Source: CAZVBV01 sp964578905
GTDB taxonomy: Bacteria > Patescibacteriota > Gracilibacteria > UBA4473
Length of the DNA: 23,237 nucleotides
Direction: 5' to 3'
NCBI GenBank assembly: GCA_964578905.1
Contig: CAZOER010000012.1
Span: 1 to 23,237, forward strand
In this document: positions 1-6,695 of the stretch, piece after piece
Numbering within the stretch: the first letter of the stretch is position 1
Layout: every line of letters begins with the position of its first letter
Translations under genes and position numbers: made by a program
The notes under the pieces: generated by a model
The model's database searches: none
What the model was told of the DNA's origin: nothing
Seen by the model: only the letters and a program-made list of their open reading frames with translations

Positions 1-3
1 TGT

Positions 4-33
4 ACGTGGATCACTATAGAACATAGTGCACGT
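4..33. other. Hairpin downstream of tRNA-Gln
   Basis: ACGTG (4-8) pairs with CACGT (29-33), and CACTAT (12-17) with ATAGTG (23-28). This gives 11 base pairs with a 3-nt bulge and a 5-nt loop. It lies 2 nt past the CCA end of the tRNA on its transcribed strand, so it may be a 3' processing or termination structure. No U-tract can be seen before the window ends. Confidence 0.5.
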
Positions 34-35
34 AA

Positions 36-109
36 TGGCTGGGGCGGAGGGATTCGAACCCCCGATGCTGGCACCAGAAACCAGAGCCTTACCACTTGGC
101 GACGCCCCA
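36..109 (-). tRNA. tRNA-Gln (anticodon CTG), CCA encoded
   Basis: Read on the minus strand, the sequence folds as a complete cloverleaf. The acceptor stem TGGGGCG pairs with CGCCCCA, followed by discriminator G and an encoded CCA. The D arm is GCC/GGC. The anticodon stem CTGGT pairs with GCCAG around the loop TTCTGGT, which puts CTG at positions 34-36, so it reads CAG (Gln). The T arm carries GGTTCGAAT. The U1-A72 acceptor pair is typical of bacterial tRNA-Gln. Confidence 0.95.
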
Positions 110-200
110 TAGCCGAACGCAGGGTAGTATTTTCTTTAAATATTTCAAGGGGGGCGGAGGGATTCGAGGATTTGCACCGAGCGAAGCGAGAATGCCAAAT

Positions 201-239
201 CCCTCTAGCGAATCCCGCAAAGCGGGATGAAGTGACGAG
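201..239. repeat. REP-like palindromic element, copy 1
   Basis: The layout is CCCTCTAGCGA, an inner hairpin TCCCGC-AAA-GCGGGA, then GAAGTGACGAG. The same outer sequences with a different inner stem occur at 316-352. Upstream, GGGATTCG and GGATTTG (160-174) pair imperfectly with CAAATCC and CGAATCCC (196-216), so this copy is nested inside a larger hairpin. Confidence 0.7.
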
Positions 240-315
240 TACCCCCGATAGTAGACGAACGAAGTGAGTCGTAAGGAGAGTACCCCCGATGGTCAGTATT
301 TTTTTAGAGTATTCT

Positions 316-352
316 CCCTCTAGCGACCCCGCTCTGCGGGGGAAGTGACGAG
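316..352. repeat. REP-like palindromic element, copy 2
   Basis: This copy has the same CCCTCTAGCGA and GAAGTGACGAG ends as the copy at 201-239, but its inner stem is CCCCGC-TCT-GCGGGG. The stem bases differ between copies while pairing is kept. That is compensatory change, and it suggests the fold matters. Confidence 0.7.
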
Positions 353-396
353 CACGCAGGGTAGTATTTTCTCCAAATATTTCACCCCCATCAACT

Positions 397-424
397 AGGA
401 TACGTATCCTAAGGATACGTATCC
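397..424. promoter_or_regulatory. Two tandem 12-bp perfect palindromes (candidate operator)
   Basis: GGATACGTATCC occurs at 398-409 and again at 413-424, 15 bp apart centre to centre; the first extends to 14 bp. The pair lies about 20 bp upstream of the predicted -35 box of the helicase gene. Two identical dyads with a fixed spacing look like a double binding site for a dimeric regulator, but no regulator is known. Confidence 0.5.
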
Positions 425-444
425 CGTTTCGCACCCCATCCCCA

Positions 445-472
445 TTGACTTTTCCCGCTTTTTGACTAGAGT
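445..472 (+). promoter_or_regulatory. Promoter of the DEAD-box helicase gene
   Basis: TTGACT (445-450), 16-bp spacer, TAGAGT (467-472). The -10 box ends 9 nt before the ATG at 482, so the transcript would have almost no 5' leader. Confidence 0.5.
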
Positions 473-481
473 CTCGGGGAT

Positions 482-1741
482 ATGAAATTCGAAAACTTAA
501 ATCTCATCGCGCCGATTCTCAGTGCGATAAAATCAAAAGGATATACCACTCCTACTCCCATCCAAATGCAGGCGATTCCGCCGATCTTGGAGGGGCGAGA
601 TATTATGGGATGTGCGCAAACCGGAACGGGGAAGACTGCTGCCTTTGCGATTCCCATGTTGCAGAAACTCTATGAAAACAAAGTCTCTGGAAAATGGCCA
701 CGAGGCATCAAAGTGCTCATTGTGACGCCGACAAGAGAGTTGGCGATTCAGATTGGCGAGAGTTTTACCGAGTATGGAAGAGGTTTGGGATTGGACCATG
801 CGGTTGTGTTTGGAGGGGTGAAACAGCACGCACAAGTACGAAAACTGAAGAAGGGCGTTGATATTGTTATCGCGACTCCGGGGCGACTCCTCGATTTACA
901 AAACCAAGGATACGTTCCTTTGCAGAATCTCAAATTCTTCACACTCGACGAAGCGGATCGAATGCTTGATATGGGATTCGTTCATGACATCAAGAAACTT
1001 ATTAAAAAAATTCCGCCACACCGACAATCGTTATTTTTCTCAGCAACGATGCCTGATTCAATCATCAAGCTGGCAAATAGCATGCTCACGAACCCCGTTC
1101 ATGTATCAGTGACGCCCGATGCGCCCACGGCTGAAATGGTTGATCACTCAATGTACATGGTTGAAAAAGCGAAGAAAAAAGACCTGCTTCGCCACGTGCT
1201 TAAAGATCCGGCTATTCCCTCAGCGCTTGTTTTCACCAGAACGAAACATGGTGCTGACAAACTCGCAAAATTCCTGAACGTATCCGGAATAAACACCGAA
1301 GCCATCCATGGAAACAAGTCTCAGAACGCTCGGCAAAAAGCGCTGCAAAACTTCAAAGCAAATCAAACCCGTGTGCTGGTCGCCACTGACATCGCGGCAC
1401 GAGGAATCGATATTAAGGAACTCTCGCATGTGATTAATTTTGAAATTCCAAATGAACCCGAAACCTACGTGCATCGTATTGGACGAACGGGTCGAGCCAA
1501 AAACCAAGGAACGGCATTTTCTTTTTGTGATGAGAGTGAACGAGATTTTGTGGAAGACATCCACAAGCTCATCAATCAACAAATCCCAATCATCGAAAGT
1601 CATCCCTTTCATATAGACTTCGCTCCCAAAGGAGGCGCGAGAAAAAATGACTCTCGACCAAGACGGTTCCAAAGACCGCAATCTTCAGGTCGTCGACCGC
1701 CGGCGCGACGAAGTGGGTTCCGACGAGGAGGAAGACGATAA
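482..1741 (+). CDS. rhlE: DEAD-box ATP-dependent RNA helicase, RhlE-like
   Basis: This is an RNA-unwinding ATPase of helicase superfamily 2. All family motifs are present in order: Q motif TPIQMQ (25-30), motif I AQTGTGKT (45-52), Ia PTRELA (83-88), Ib TPGR (132-135), II DEAD (156-159), III SAT (187-189), IV LVFTRTK (249-255), V ATDIAARGID (301-310) and VI HRIGRTGR (331-338). The N-terminal stretch with GYTTPTPIQ and GRDIMGCAQTGTGKTAAFA is typical of the RhlE group. The last 45 residues form an Arg/Gly-rich basic tail, a common RNA-tethering extension. In this family such proteins act in ribosome assembly and RNA turnover. At 419 residues it is complete. The start at 482 is fixed by the close upstream -10 box; no Shine-Dalgarno is visible. 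Confidence 0.95.
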   Translation: MKFENLNLIAPILSAIKSKGYTTPTPIQMQAIPPILEGRDIMGCAQTGTGKTAAFAIPMLQKLYENKVSGKWPRGIKVLIVTPTRELAIQIGESFTEYGRGLGLDHAVVFGGVKQHAQVRKLKKGVDIVIATPGRLLDLQNQGYVPLQNLKFFTLDEADRMLDMGFVHDIKKLIKKIPPHRQSLFFSATMPDSIIKLANSMLTNPVHVSVTPDAPTAEMVDHSMYMVEKAKKKDLLRHVLKDPAIPSALVFTRTKHGADKLAKFLNVSGINTEAIHGNKSQNARQKALQNFKANQTRVLVATDIAARGIDIKELSHVINFEIPNEPETYVHRIGRTGRAKNQGTAFSFCDESERDFVEDIHKLINQQIPIIESHPFHIDFAPKGGARKNDSRPRRFQRPQSSGRRPPARRSGFRRGGRR

Positions 1742-1801
1742 TCTTAATTTTTCCTTAATTCCCACCCTTCCCTTTTCCTCTTTTTTGAGTGGAATATTTA
1801 C

Positions 1802-3490
1802 ATGACCCCTCGCTTCTTTCTCGTGGGAATTCTCATTCCCTTCCTTTGCTTTGCGCAAACCACAATCACCGAAATCTCCCCTGCCACTGTTGGAGACGTG
1901 AAGGAGTGGTTTGAGTTTACCGTGCAATCGAGTGAAGAGGTTGCTTTGGCAAACTGGAAAATCTCCAACGGAACGACTCATAAATTGTTTTCCGATTATG
2001 CGGATCGACTGACCCTGCACTCTGACGGAGTGCTGAATGAGGAGCTTGTATTTACCCCTGATCAAGAAATCGCCTACTTCTCGTGGACGCAATCACCCTT
2101 GAGTCTCCCCAACGGTGGGGGCACTGTGCAGATTTTGAATGGAGAAGACGAACTCCTCGATGCAATCACCTATCCTAACACCAAGTCGGGAACGAAAAGT
2201 GGATTTCCCTACGCGGAAGTCTGGAACCGACAAAACGATACTGTCTTTCCTTTGGTGTACAGAAGTGATGGCGATGCGTCGTTCCGCCACTCCAAGGGAT
2301 TTGAGAATTACTCGATGCCGACCTTACCCAGCGATGTGGGGATCTCAATTAATGAAGTTTCGATCGATGGGAATTTTGTGGAACTTCATGTTTCGAGCGA
2401 TGCTAATTTGAAATACATGGAGCTCAAGAAAAAAAGCTCTCCTCGTACAGTGCTATTTCAGACTTCGGATTTACTGGTGGAGAATGATGAACTCATTGTG
2501 GTCGAGACTGATCTATCGGGAGGGTCTGAAACATTTGAAGTCATCCTCTATTCGGGGACGAGTTGGGAGACAAGTGAAGATTTTGTCTGTTGGAAAAAGG
2601 GCGATCTCAGTCAGTCCGTTGCGAGTGAAGTGGAGAAGAAAGTGGCGAAAGGTGTGTGGTCAGGTGAGTGCGTTAACATTGAAGCCCGAGTGGAGAATGA
2701 ATCGTTCGCACGCGATAGAAATGAGACTAATACTAAGGAAGATTTCCTGCGCCACTATCTCGGTTCACGAGGTGTAGAAAATTCGTTTCCGAACAACTTG
2801 AATCAAACTCCCACGGCGAAATTTCTCGTACAGGGCGGAGCCAAGATTCATGAAACATCTTTAAATTTAACGGGATTCGATGGAACGGTTCTGACCTCGA
2901 CCGATCCGAATGGAAGCTTTGATATTGCGAGCTATCAGTGGAGAGTGGATGGGAAATCCTGTGGGGAATACGGGAGTGATTTCTGGGAGTGGCGACAGAC
3001 GCGGATTGGGGAGAGAACATGCGAGGAAGAATCCACCCGCTCCAATCCAGACCGGATTTATTTTAACTTTGAAGAAAAAGACGCTTTCACGGTGACCTTG
3101 GTTGTTGAAGATTACTCTGGTGCCACGCACACGTTTACGCAGTCTTTAACGAAGGATCCATTCAATGTCGGAGCCGGATCCGCACCAAGTGCCTTTAATA
3201 GCAGTTTGAAAAAATGGATCGAGAAAGAACTCACCAAAGCTCCTCGCAATTCCGACGTTAAAGAAGGCGAAGTTGCTGATGATTTCTTTGCAGACTTTCT
3301 CGCCACCCTCGACATGAATAATCTCTCTCCTGATTATTCTGATTTCTCGACCTTCGCTCCGCCGGTTGAGGTTGTGGAATTAAATTTGTATCAACAGTCA
3401 CTTTTTGAAAAAGAAAAATTTAATTCAAATCAAAAACAAAAAATATCAAAGAATATTGGTCTCGTTTTTCTAGAACCGTGGTGTTTTTAG
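1802..3490 (+). CDS. Secreted protein with two lamin-tail-like domains and a PKD-like domain
   Basis: A signal peptide covers about residues 1-18 (hydrophobic core FFLVGILIPFLCFA). Residues about 20-125 resemble a lamin-tail domain (ITEISPATVGDVKEWFEFTV, later LPNGGGTVQI). A second, more diverged one lies at about 180-255 (ISINEVSIDGNFVELHV). Residues about 336-450 look like a PKD-type beta sandwich (TPTAKF, FDIASYQWRVDG, TVTLVVEDYSG). The C-terminal 110 residues are acidic and low in complexity. Lamin-tail domains are often found in exported bacterial surface proteins, so a surface or binding role is likely, but no enzyme motif is seen. It has no sorting signal or C-terminal anchor. The gene is convergent with the next one and separated from it by a palindrome. 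Confidence 0.8.
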   Translation: MTPRFFLVGILIPFLCFAQTTITEISPATVGDVKEWFEFTVQSSEEVALANWKISNGTTHKLFSDYADRLTLHSDGVLNEELVFTPDQEIAYFSWTQSPLSLPNGGGTVQILNGEDELLDAITYPNTKSGTKSGFPYAEVWNRQNDTVFPLVYRSDGDASFRHSKGFENYSMPTLPSDVGISINEVSIDGNFVELHVSSDANLKYMELKKKSSPRTVLFQTSDLLVENDELIVVETDLSGGSETFEVILYSGTSWETSEDFVCWKKGDLSQSVASEVEKKVAKGVWSGECVNIEARVENESFARDRNETNTKEDFLRHYLGSRGVENSFPNNLNQTPTAKFLVQGGAKIHETSLNLTGFDGTVLTSTDPNGSFDIASYQWRVDGKSCGEYGSDFWEWRQTRIGERTCEEESTRSNPDRIYFNFEEKDAFTVTLVVEDYSGATHTFTQSLTKDPFNVGAGSAPSAFNSSLKKWIEKELTKAPRNSDVKEGEVADDFFADFLATLDMNNLSPDYSDFSTFAPPVEVVELNLYQQSLFEKEKFNSNQKQKISKNIGLVFLEPWCF

Positions 3491-3493
3491 ATA

Positions 3494-3525
3494 ATCCCGG
3501 GTTCCGGGGCCCCCGAACCCGGGAT
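3494..3525. terminator. 32-bp palindrome between convergent genes (shared repeat family)
   Basis: ATCCCGGGTTC (3494-3504) pairs with GAACCCGGGAT (3515-3525), and the centre CGGGGCCCCC is itself nearly palindromic. It sits 3 bp past the stop of the lamin-tail gene and 13 bp from the end of the opposing gene, as expected for a two-way terminator. Neither side has a strong U-tract. The same arms recur at 13437-13480. Confidence 0.55.
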
Positions 3526-3538
3526 AGGGTTTAAATTT

Positions 3539-4657
3539 CTATCGAAGCTGCTGCCACTCCGCTGGGGTAAGAATCCTATGAAACTTATCCTGTGGGAACC
3601 CCACAACTTGTACGTTATCGATGAGAACTTGTCTGTTCGCAAGGATGTTGTCGTGAATTTCCTGCAACATTGGAATCAAACTCTGCACACGATTGAGCGT
3701 GTAATAATACGCGGTAACCTTTGCATTCTGCGTTACGAAATCCTGATACAACCGAGACTTCTCCGCCAAAAGTTTTTCAGCACTATCTCCATCAAGCACT
3801 TCAATGCTCAATGACAATTGTCGATCCGCTTCGAGCATTCCCGCTTCTGAAACCCTCGATTGTGCGGATGCCTTACTCAGTTCTGAATCGAGTGTCATCA
3901 CGATTCCTTTCGATTCTTCAAGCAATCCTCGAAGCCCCCAAAGTGTTCCATCAATCTTTTTTGCTCTCAATTCTCTGTCCTCTGAAGAAAGTAAGTCTGC
4001 TGTCGTGAGATTAAAAAATCCTTCTGCTCGTTTCGCCCAATAGAGTGAACGAGAAAGAATCTGTGCATTTTGTGCCTGTCTCGTATTCTCCATCCAGTCA
4101 GCCCACAGTCCAGCTTTGTATGCATAGTTTTCAGCAAGGACACTTACTGTTGGAACATCTTTTGTTTCCACAGGCGTCTCTACTTCTTTCTCTACTTTCT
4201 TTGTTGCTTCCTTCTTTTTTTCAGGAATCACTTTCTTTTCTTCTTTTACATTTTCTCTTTGAACGGACGGATCATGAATTTTATTAAGAGGATTATTCGC
4301 TGGTCTCCAGATAACCCATATCAAAAGTCCAATAGCTCCAAGAACCAATGCCATTTTGAGAAAACTCCACGCTACCTTTTGGAAAATCCAAAAAACATTC
4401 CCATCGTTCTCAATGAGCAATTCATTTCCACTTTCGTCCACAACTTCCCCTTCCTCTGGAATGGCTTCCTCTTTTGGTTCTTCAACGGGAGCTTCTGTTT
4501 GTGCAGGAGCTTCTGTTACAGGAGGCGCAGGGGTCGTTAGCGTCTCTTGTTCAGGATTTTCAAAAGGATTCTCCGTCCCTTCGACTGGCTCTTGTGGAGC
4601 TTGTATTGGGGCAGGAGCTTCTGTTTTTGAAGGAGAATCAGAGAATGGATTATCCAT
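3539..4657 (-). CDS. Single-span membrane protein, Pro/Glu-rich N terminus (unknown function)
   Basis: I do not recognise this 372-residue protein. Residues 1-85 are rich in Pro, Glu, Ala and Thr, with near repeats such as APVTEAPAQTEAP, and are probably disordered. A single hydrophobic segment lies at about 97-117 (FLKMALVLGAIGLLIWVIW). Residues about 130-165 are highly charged (EEKKVIPEKKKEATKKVEKEVE). The rest (about 170-372) is predicted helical, with long amphipathic stretches suggesting coiled coil. The layout implies a cytoplasmic N tail and an extracellular helical domain, or the reverse. Its promoter is one of the clearest in the window and places the start at 4657. Low-complexity N termini with a single anchor are also seen in cell-division and secretion accessory proteins, but nothing decides between them. 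Confidence 0.85.
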   Translation of the reverse strand: MDNPFSDSPSKTEAPAPIQAPQEPVEGTENPFENPEQETLTTPAPPVTEAPAQTEAPVEEPKEEAIPEEGEVVDESGNELLIENDGNVFWIFQKVAWSFLKMALVLGAIGLLIWVIWRPANNPLNKIHDPSVQRENVKEEKKVIPEKKKEATKKVEKEVETPVETKDVPTVSVLAENYAYKAGLWADWMENTRQAQNAQILSRSLYWAKRAEGFFNLTTADLLSSEDRELRAKKIDGTLWGLRGLLEESKGIVMTLDSELSKASAQSRVSEAGMLEADRQLSLSIEVLDGDSAEKLLAEKSRLYQDFVTQNAKVTAYYYTLNRVQSLIPMLQEIHDNILANRQVLIDNVQVVGFPQDKFHRILTPAEWQQLR

Positions 4658-4663
4658 TTACTA

Positions 4664-4692
4664 ATTTTATCACTTATTCGGCATAAAGTCAA
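4664..4692 (-). promoter_or_regulatory. Promoter of the 3539-4657 gene
   Basis: On the minus strand: TTGACT (4687-4692), 17-bp spacer, TAAAAT (4664-4669) with an extended TGA before it. The -10 box ends 6 nt before the ATG, which predicts a leaderless transcript. The promoter lies over the 3' end of ruvC. Confidence 0.65.
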
Positions 4693-5155
4693 TATTCTGA
4701 CCCGCGTAAAACGCTGCGGCTATCGCATCAACGCCATCATCAAGCTTCGGTGCTTTCTCCAATTTGAACATCATTTGTGCCATTTTTTTCATATCCGGCT
4801 TTTTTGCTCGTCCATTTCCCGTAAAACACTGTTTTATTTCCACTGGTTTTGGCTCTATGATTTGTGCTCCATGCTCGTGAGCCAGCAGGATAAGAACTCC
4901 TCGCACCTGTGCTACTTGGATTCCCGTGGTAACGTTTTGGACAAAGAAAAGATCTTCAATCGAAACCACGTCAGGCTTGTGTTTGGCCAGAAGTGCTTTG
5001 AAGTCATTAGCAATTTCGAGCAGTCGATCCGCGAAATTTGTCTTCGGTTTTGTCTTGATCACCCCGAACGTTTCGAGTTTCATATCCCCCTTCTCTTTGG
5101 TCAGGACCGCAAAGCCACAGAGTCCGTATCCAGGATCGACACCAAGTATTTTCAT
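4670..5155 (-). CDS. ruvC: Holliday junction resolvase RuvC
   Basis: RuvC is the dimeric endonuclease that resolves Holliday junctions at the RuvAB complex. The acidic catalytic residues are visible: Asp7 in GVDPGYG, Glu67 in SIEDLFF, and Asp139/140 with Asp143 in DDGVDAIAAA. At 161 residues the length is normal for the family. The open frame reaches back to 5302, but the extra residues are unlike RuvC and run through a palindromic repeat. The start at 5155 begins directly with MKILGVDPGYG and has an extended -10 box 7 nt upstream. An ATG at 5164 is a weaker alternative. No ruvA or ruvB lies beside it. Confidence 0.93.
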   Translation of the reverse strand: MKILGVDPGYGLCGFAVLTKEKGDMKLETFGVIKTKPKTNFADRLLEIANDFKALLAKHKPDVVSIEDLFFVQNVTTGIQVAQVRGVLILLAHEHGAQIIEPKPVEIKQCFTGNGRAKKPDMKKMAQMMFKLEKAPKLDDGVDAIAAAFYAGQNIDFMPNK

Positions 5156-5162
5156 CGTTCTC

Positions 5163-5171
5163 ATTGTGGCA
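5163..5171 (-). promoter_or_regulatory. Extended -10 promoter of ruvC
   Basis: The minus strand reads TGC-CACAAT, ending 7 nt before the ATG at 5155. The -10 match is 4 of 6 with a good extended TG; no clear -35 box is seen. It supports the short RuvC start and a leaderless mRNA. Confidence 0.4.
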
Positions 5172-5202
5172 TATTTTGGGTGGAAAATCGACTCAACAAA
5201 CT

Positions 5203-5280
5203 TCCCCCCCACCTCATCCTTTGACTTGATCAAAGGATCCATGGATCCCCCAGTCAAGCTGGAGAATGAGGGGAGGGGGA
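5203..5280. repeat. 78-bp imperfect palindrome between ruvC and thpR
   Basis: Two 38-bp arms (5203-5240 and 5243-5280) match at 26 of 38 positions around the centre GGATCC-AT-GGATCC. Each arm also forms its own hairpin: CTTTGA-CTTGA-TCAAAG on the left and CCAG-TCAA-GCTGG on the right. The outer ends are C-rich (TCCCCC). It resembles a small non-autonomous palindromic element placed between divergent promoters. Confidence 0.7.
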
Positions 5281-5302
5281 TGACAAAACGTGAGAAATAC
5301 AA

Positions 5303-5331
5303 TTGAAAATAACTGTTTTTTCATCAATAAT
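5303..5331 (+). promoter_or_regulatory. Promoter of thpR
   Basis: TTGAAA (5303-5308), 17-bp spacer, AATAAT (5326-5331). The -10 box ends 9 nt before the ATG at 5341, and the upstream in-frame ATG at 5290 lies ahead of this promoter. It therefore argues for the start at 5341. Confidence 0.55.
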
Positions 5332-5340
5332 GCGTGCAAC

Positions 5341-5988
5341 ATGAATATCGAAGAACAACAGAAACGATGGGAAGAAAACTGGAAACAGAACGCTCCGCTC
5401 TTTGGAACAAAGCAATGGGTCCCCGACCCTAACTTTTTATTTTTTATAGAAATCCCTCTCCCATCCAGCATGCGAACCGAGATGGAACAGGTCTTGGAGA
5501 AATTAAAATTCCGAGAATCTTTCTCACAAGGACACTGGATTGCCCCACAACGAATGCACATCACACTCGCCCTGCCCGGACGCATGGGAGTGCATTTTCA
5601 GCAGAACGAAGTGAGTTTTATGGAGAAAGCGATTGAGAAAATTTTAAAAGATGCCAAGCCATTTGAGGTAACACTGGGCAATGTGAATTGTTTTCCCGAC
5701 AGCCTCTTCAGAGAAGTGTTCGATGAGTCGGGGGAACTGCAACGATTGCATGATGAGATTTGCAAAGCGATCCCCTTTTCTCAAACTCCAGAGTACCGAT
5801 TTGAAAACTATAAACCGCATGTGTCCCTCTTTTATGGAGCCCATCACGCTGATTTATTGAACGAATCATTCGATCGGATGCTGGAACCAGCAACGATAAA
5901 AGTGGAAAAAGTGTTTTTTGGAAAAGCGAAAAACGAACATGGCGAATACGAAAAGCACATCCTTCGCGAGTTCTCACTTGCTGAATAA
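5341..5988 (+). CDS. thpR: 2H phosphoesterase, RNA 2',3'-cyclic phosphodiesterase / 2'-5' ligase-like (ThpR/LigT)
   Basis: Two HxTx-type motifs mark a 2H phosphoesterase: HITL at 73-76 and HVSL at 160-163, about 87 residues apart as in the LigT/ThpR fold. Family members hydrolyse RNA 2',3'-cyclic phosphates and can join or split 2'-5' linkages. The protein has 215 residues, slightly longer than Escherichia coli ThpR, owing to a charged N-terminal helix (about 1-25). The open frame begins at 5290, but those 17 residues precede the promoter and look unrelated to the family, so 5341 was chosen. It is divergent from ruvC, with a palindromic element between. The true RNA substrate is unknown; the second motif has Ser in place of Thr, which is common in this family. 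Confidence 0.85.
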   Translation: MNIEEQQKRWEENWKQNAPLFGTKQWVPDPNFLFFIEIPLPSSMRTEMEQVLEKLKFRESFSQGHWIAPQRMHITLALPGRMGVHFQQNEVSFMEKAIEKILKDAKPFEVTLGNVNCFPDSLFREVFDESGELQRLHDEICKAIPFSQTPEYRFENYKPHVSLFYGAHHADLLNESFDRMLEPATIKVEKVFFGKAKNEHGEYEKHILREFSLAE

Positions 5989-5994
5989 CGACCA

Positions 5995-6023
5995 TTGCGA
6001 AGCGCTTCTCTTTCCCATACAAT
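5995..6023 (+). promoter_or_regulatory. Promoter of the lipoprotein gene
   Basis: TTGCGA (5995-6000), 17-bp spacer, TACAAT (6018-6023). The ATG lies 12 nt after the -10 box, giving a leader of only about 5 nt. The -35 box begins 7 bp after the thpR stop codon. Confidence 0.55.
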
Positions 6024-6035
6024 TCAGCCTGAAAC

Positions 6036-6695
6036 ATGAACTATTTTCGAAATGCCTTCGCTCTTTGCTTACTTCTCACAGGAAGTTTATTTTTATCTGG
6101 ATGCAGTGAGGAAGAAATCATGGAAGCCTATCACGATGCAAAAGCAATTCCTTCACAAACGGTCGTCAACACGATTGGAAAACTCGTCACGGCAGAATCT
6201 CTTTTTTCGAGTCCGCAATATGAATATACTCCTGAAAGTTTAGAGAAAATATTTCTCGAAAATGAATACATGATTCTTGTCGAAGATTACGAATTTTTTT
6301 ACTGCTACGACAAAATGACACGGACGTTTCAGGACGTAGAATTTGATGGAAACTACGCTGTTATTGGAGCGAGTAAACTCGGAAGCAACTTGGTCGTGCA
6401 AGGAACCCCTCCTTTCCGTGCACAATGGAAAGATTTAAAGAAGCTCTCAGAATACAACCGTACAGCTCTTCAATTCGAATCTGTTCTCGACATTCGTGAT
6501 GGAAACTGTTTTGAAATTGAACTCGATGAGGAATACCTCCAATCGCTTCCTCAAAACAAACTCCTCCGAGAAATCCCAACAGAAAAAAGCGAGTGGGCAA
6601 AAATGTGGAAGGAAATGAAAAACTTTACGACTCCGATCGAAGACCTCGTTGACTCCATTCGTTCAATAGGAGAATCAGAATTACAACCAGAGTAA
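6036..6695 (+). CDS. Lipoprotein of unknown function
   Basis: A lipoprotein signal peptide is clear: MNYFRNAF, a hydrophobic core, then the lipobox LSGC with the modified Cys at residue 23. The mature part (about 196 residues) is acidic, with no recognised domain. It contains an aromatic-rich segment (YMILVEDYEFFYCYDKMTRTF, about 78-98) and ends in a charged helix. The only other Cys residues are in FFYCYD and DGNCFE, and they could form a disulphide. It has its own promoter just after thpR. Its 3' end overlaps the 3' end of the opposing phosphoglycosyl transferase gene by 71 bp, so the C-terminal 23 codons are constrained on both strands. Confidence 0.85.
   Translation: MNYFRNAFALCLLLTGSLFLSGCSEEEIMEAYHDAKAIPSQTVVNTIGKLVTAESLFSSPQYEYTPESLEKIFLENEYMILVEDYEFFYCYDKMTRTFQDVEFDGNYAVIGASKLGSNLVVQGTPPFRAQWKDLKKLSEYNRTALQFESVLDIRDGNCFEIELDEEYLQSLPQNKLLREIPTEKSEWAKMWKEMKNFTTPIEDLVDSIRSIGESELQPE

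Larger units (their letters stand above)
151..384 (-). pseudogene. Probable remnant of a second tRNA-Gln copy broken up by palindromic repeats
   Basis: Positions 151-167 repeat the T-arm/acceptor end of the tRNA (41-57) exactly. The next tRNA segment, ACCCCCGAT, reappears at 241-249 and again at 281-289. The flank just upstream of the tRNA (about 116-146) is repeated at about 354-384 with two central mismatches. The pieces therefore lie in the order 3' tRNA end, inserted material, upstream flank, as expected for a tandem tRNA duplication whose second copy was destroyed. No D arm or anticodon arm survives. The decay model is inference; the repeats are seen directly. Confidence 0.45.

Noticed and set aside
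36..109. Reading the anticodon loop as TTC (Glu) from the run TTTCTGG
   Set aside because: Aligning the five-base-pair anticodon stem CTGGT/GCCAG fixes the loop as TTCTGGT, so the anticodon is CTG. The U1-A72 pair also fits tRNA-Gln.
1220..1681. 153-codon open frame antisense to the helicase
   Set aside because: It is a mirror frame of a well-conserved gene, with no start signals and no recognisable protein features.
5156..5302. N-terminal 49-residue extension of RuvC
   Set aside because: The extra codons cross a palindromic repeat, precede the family's own start MKILGVDPGYG, and lie upstream of an extended -10 box.
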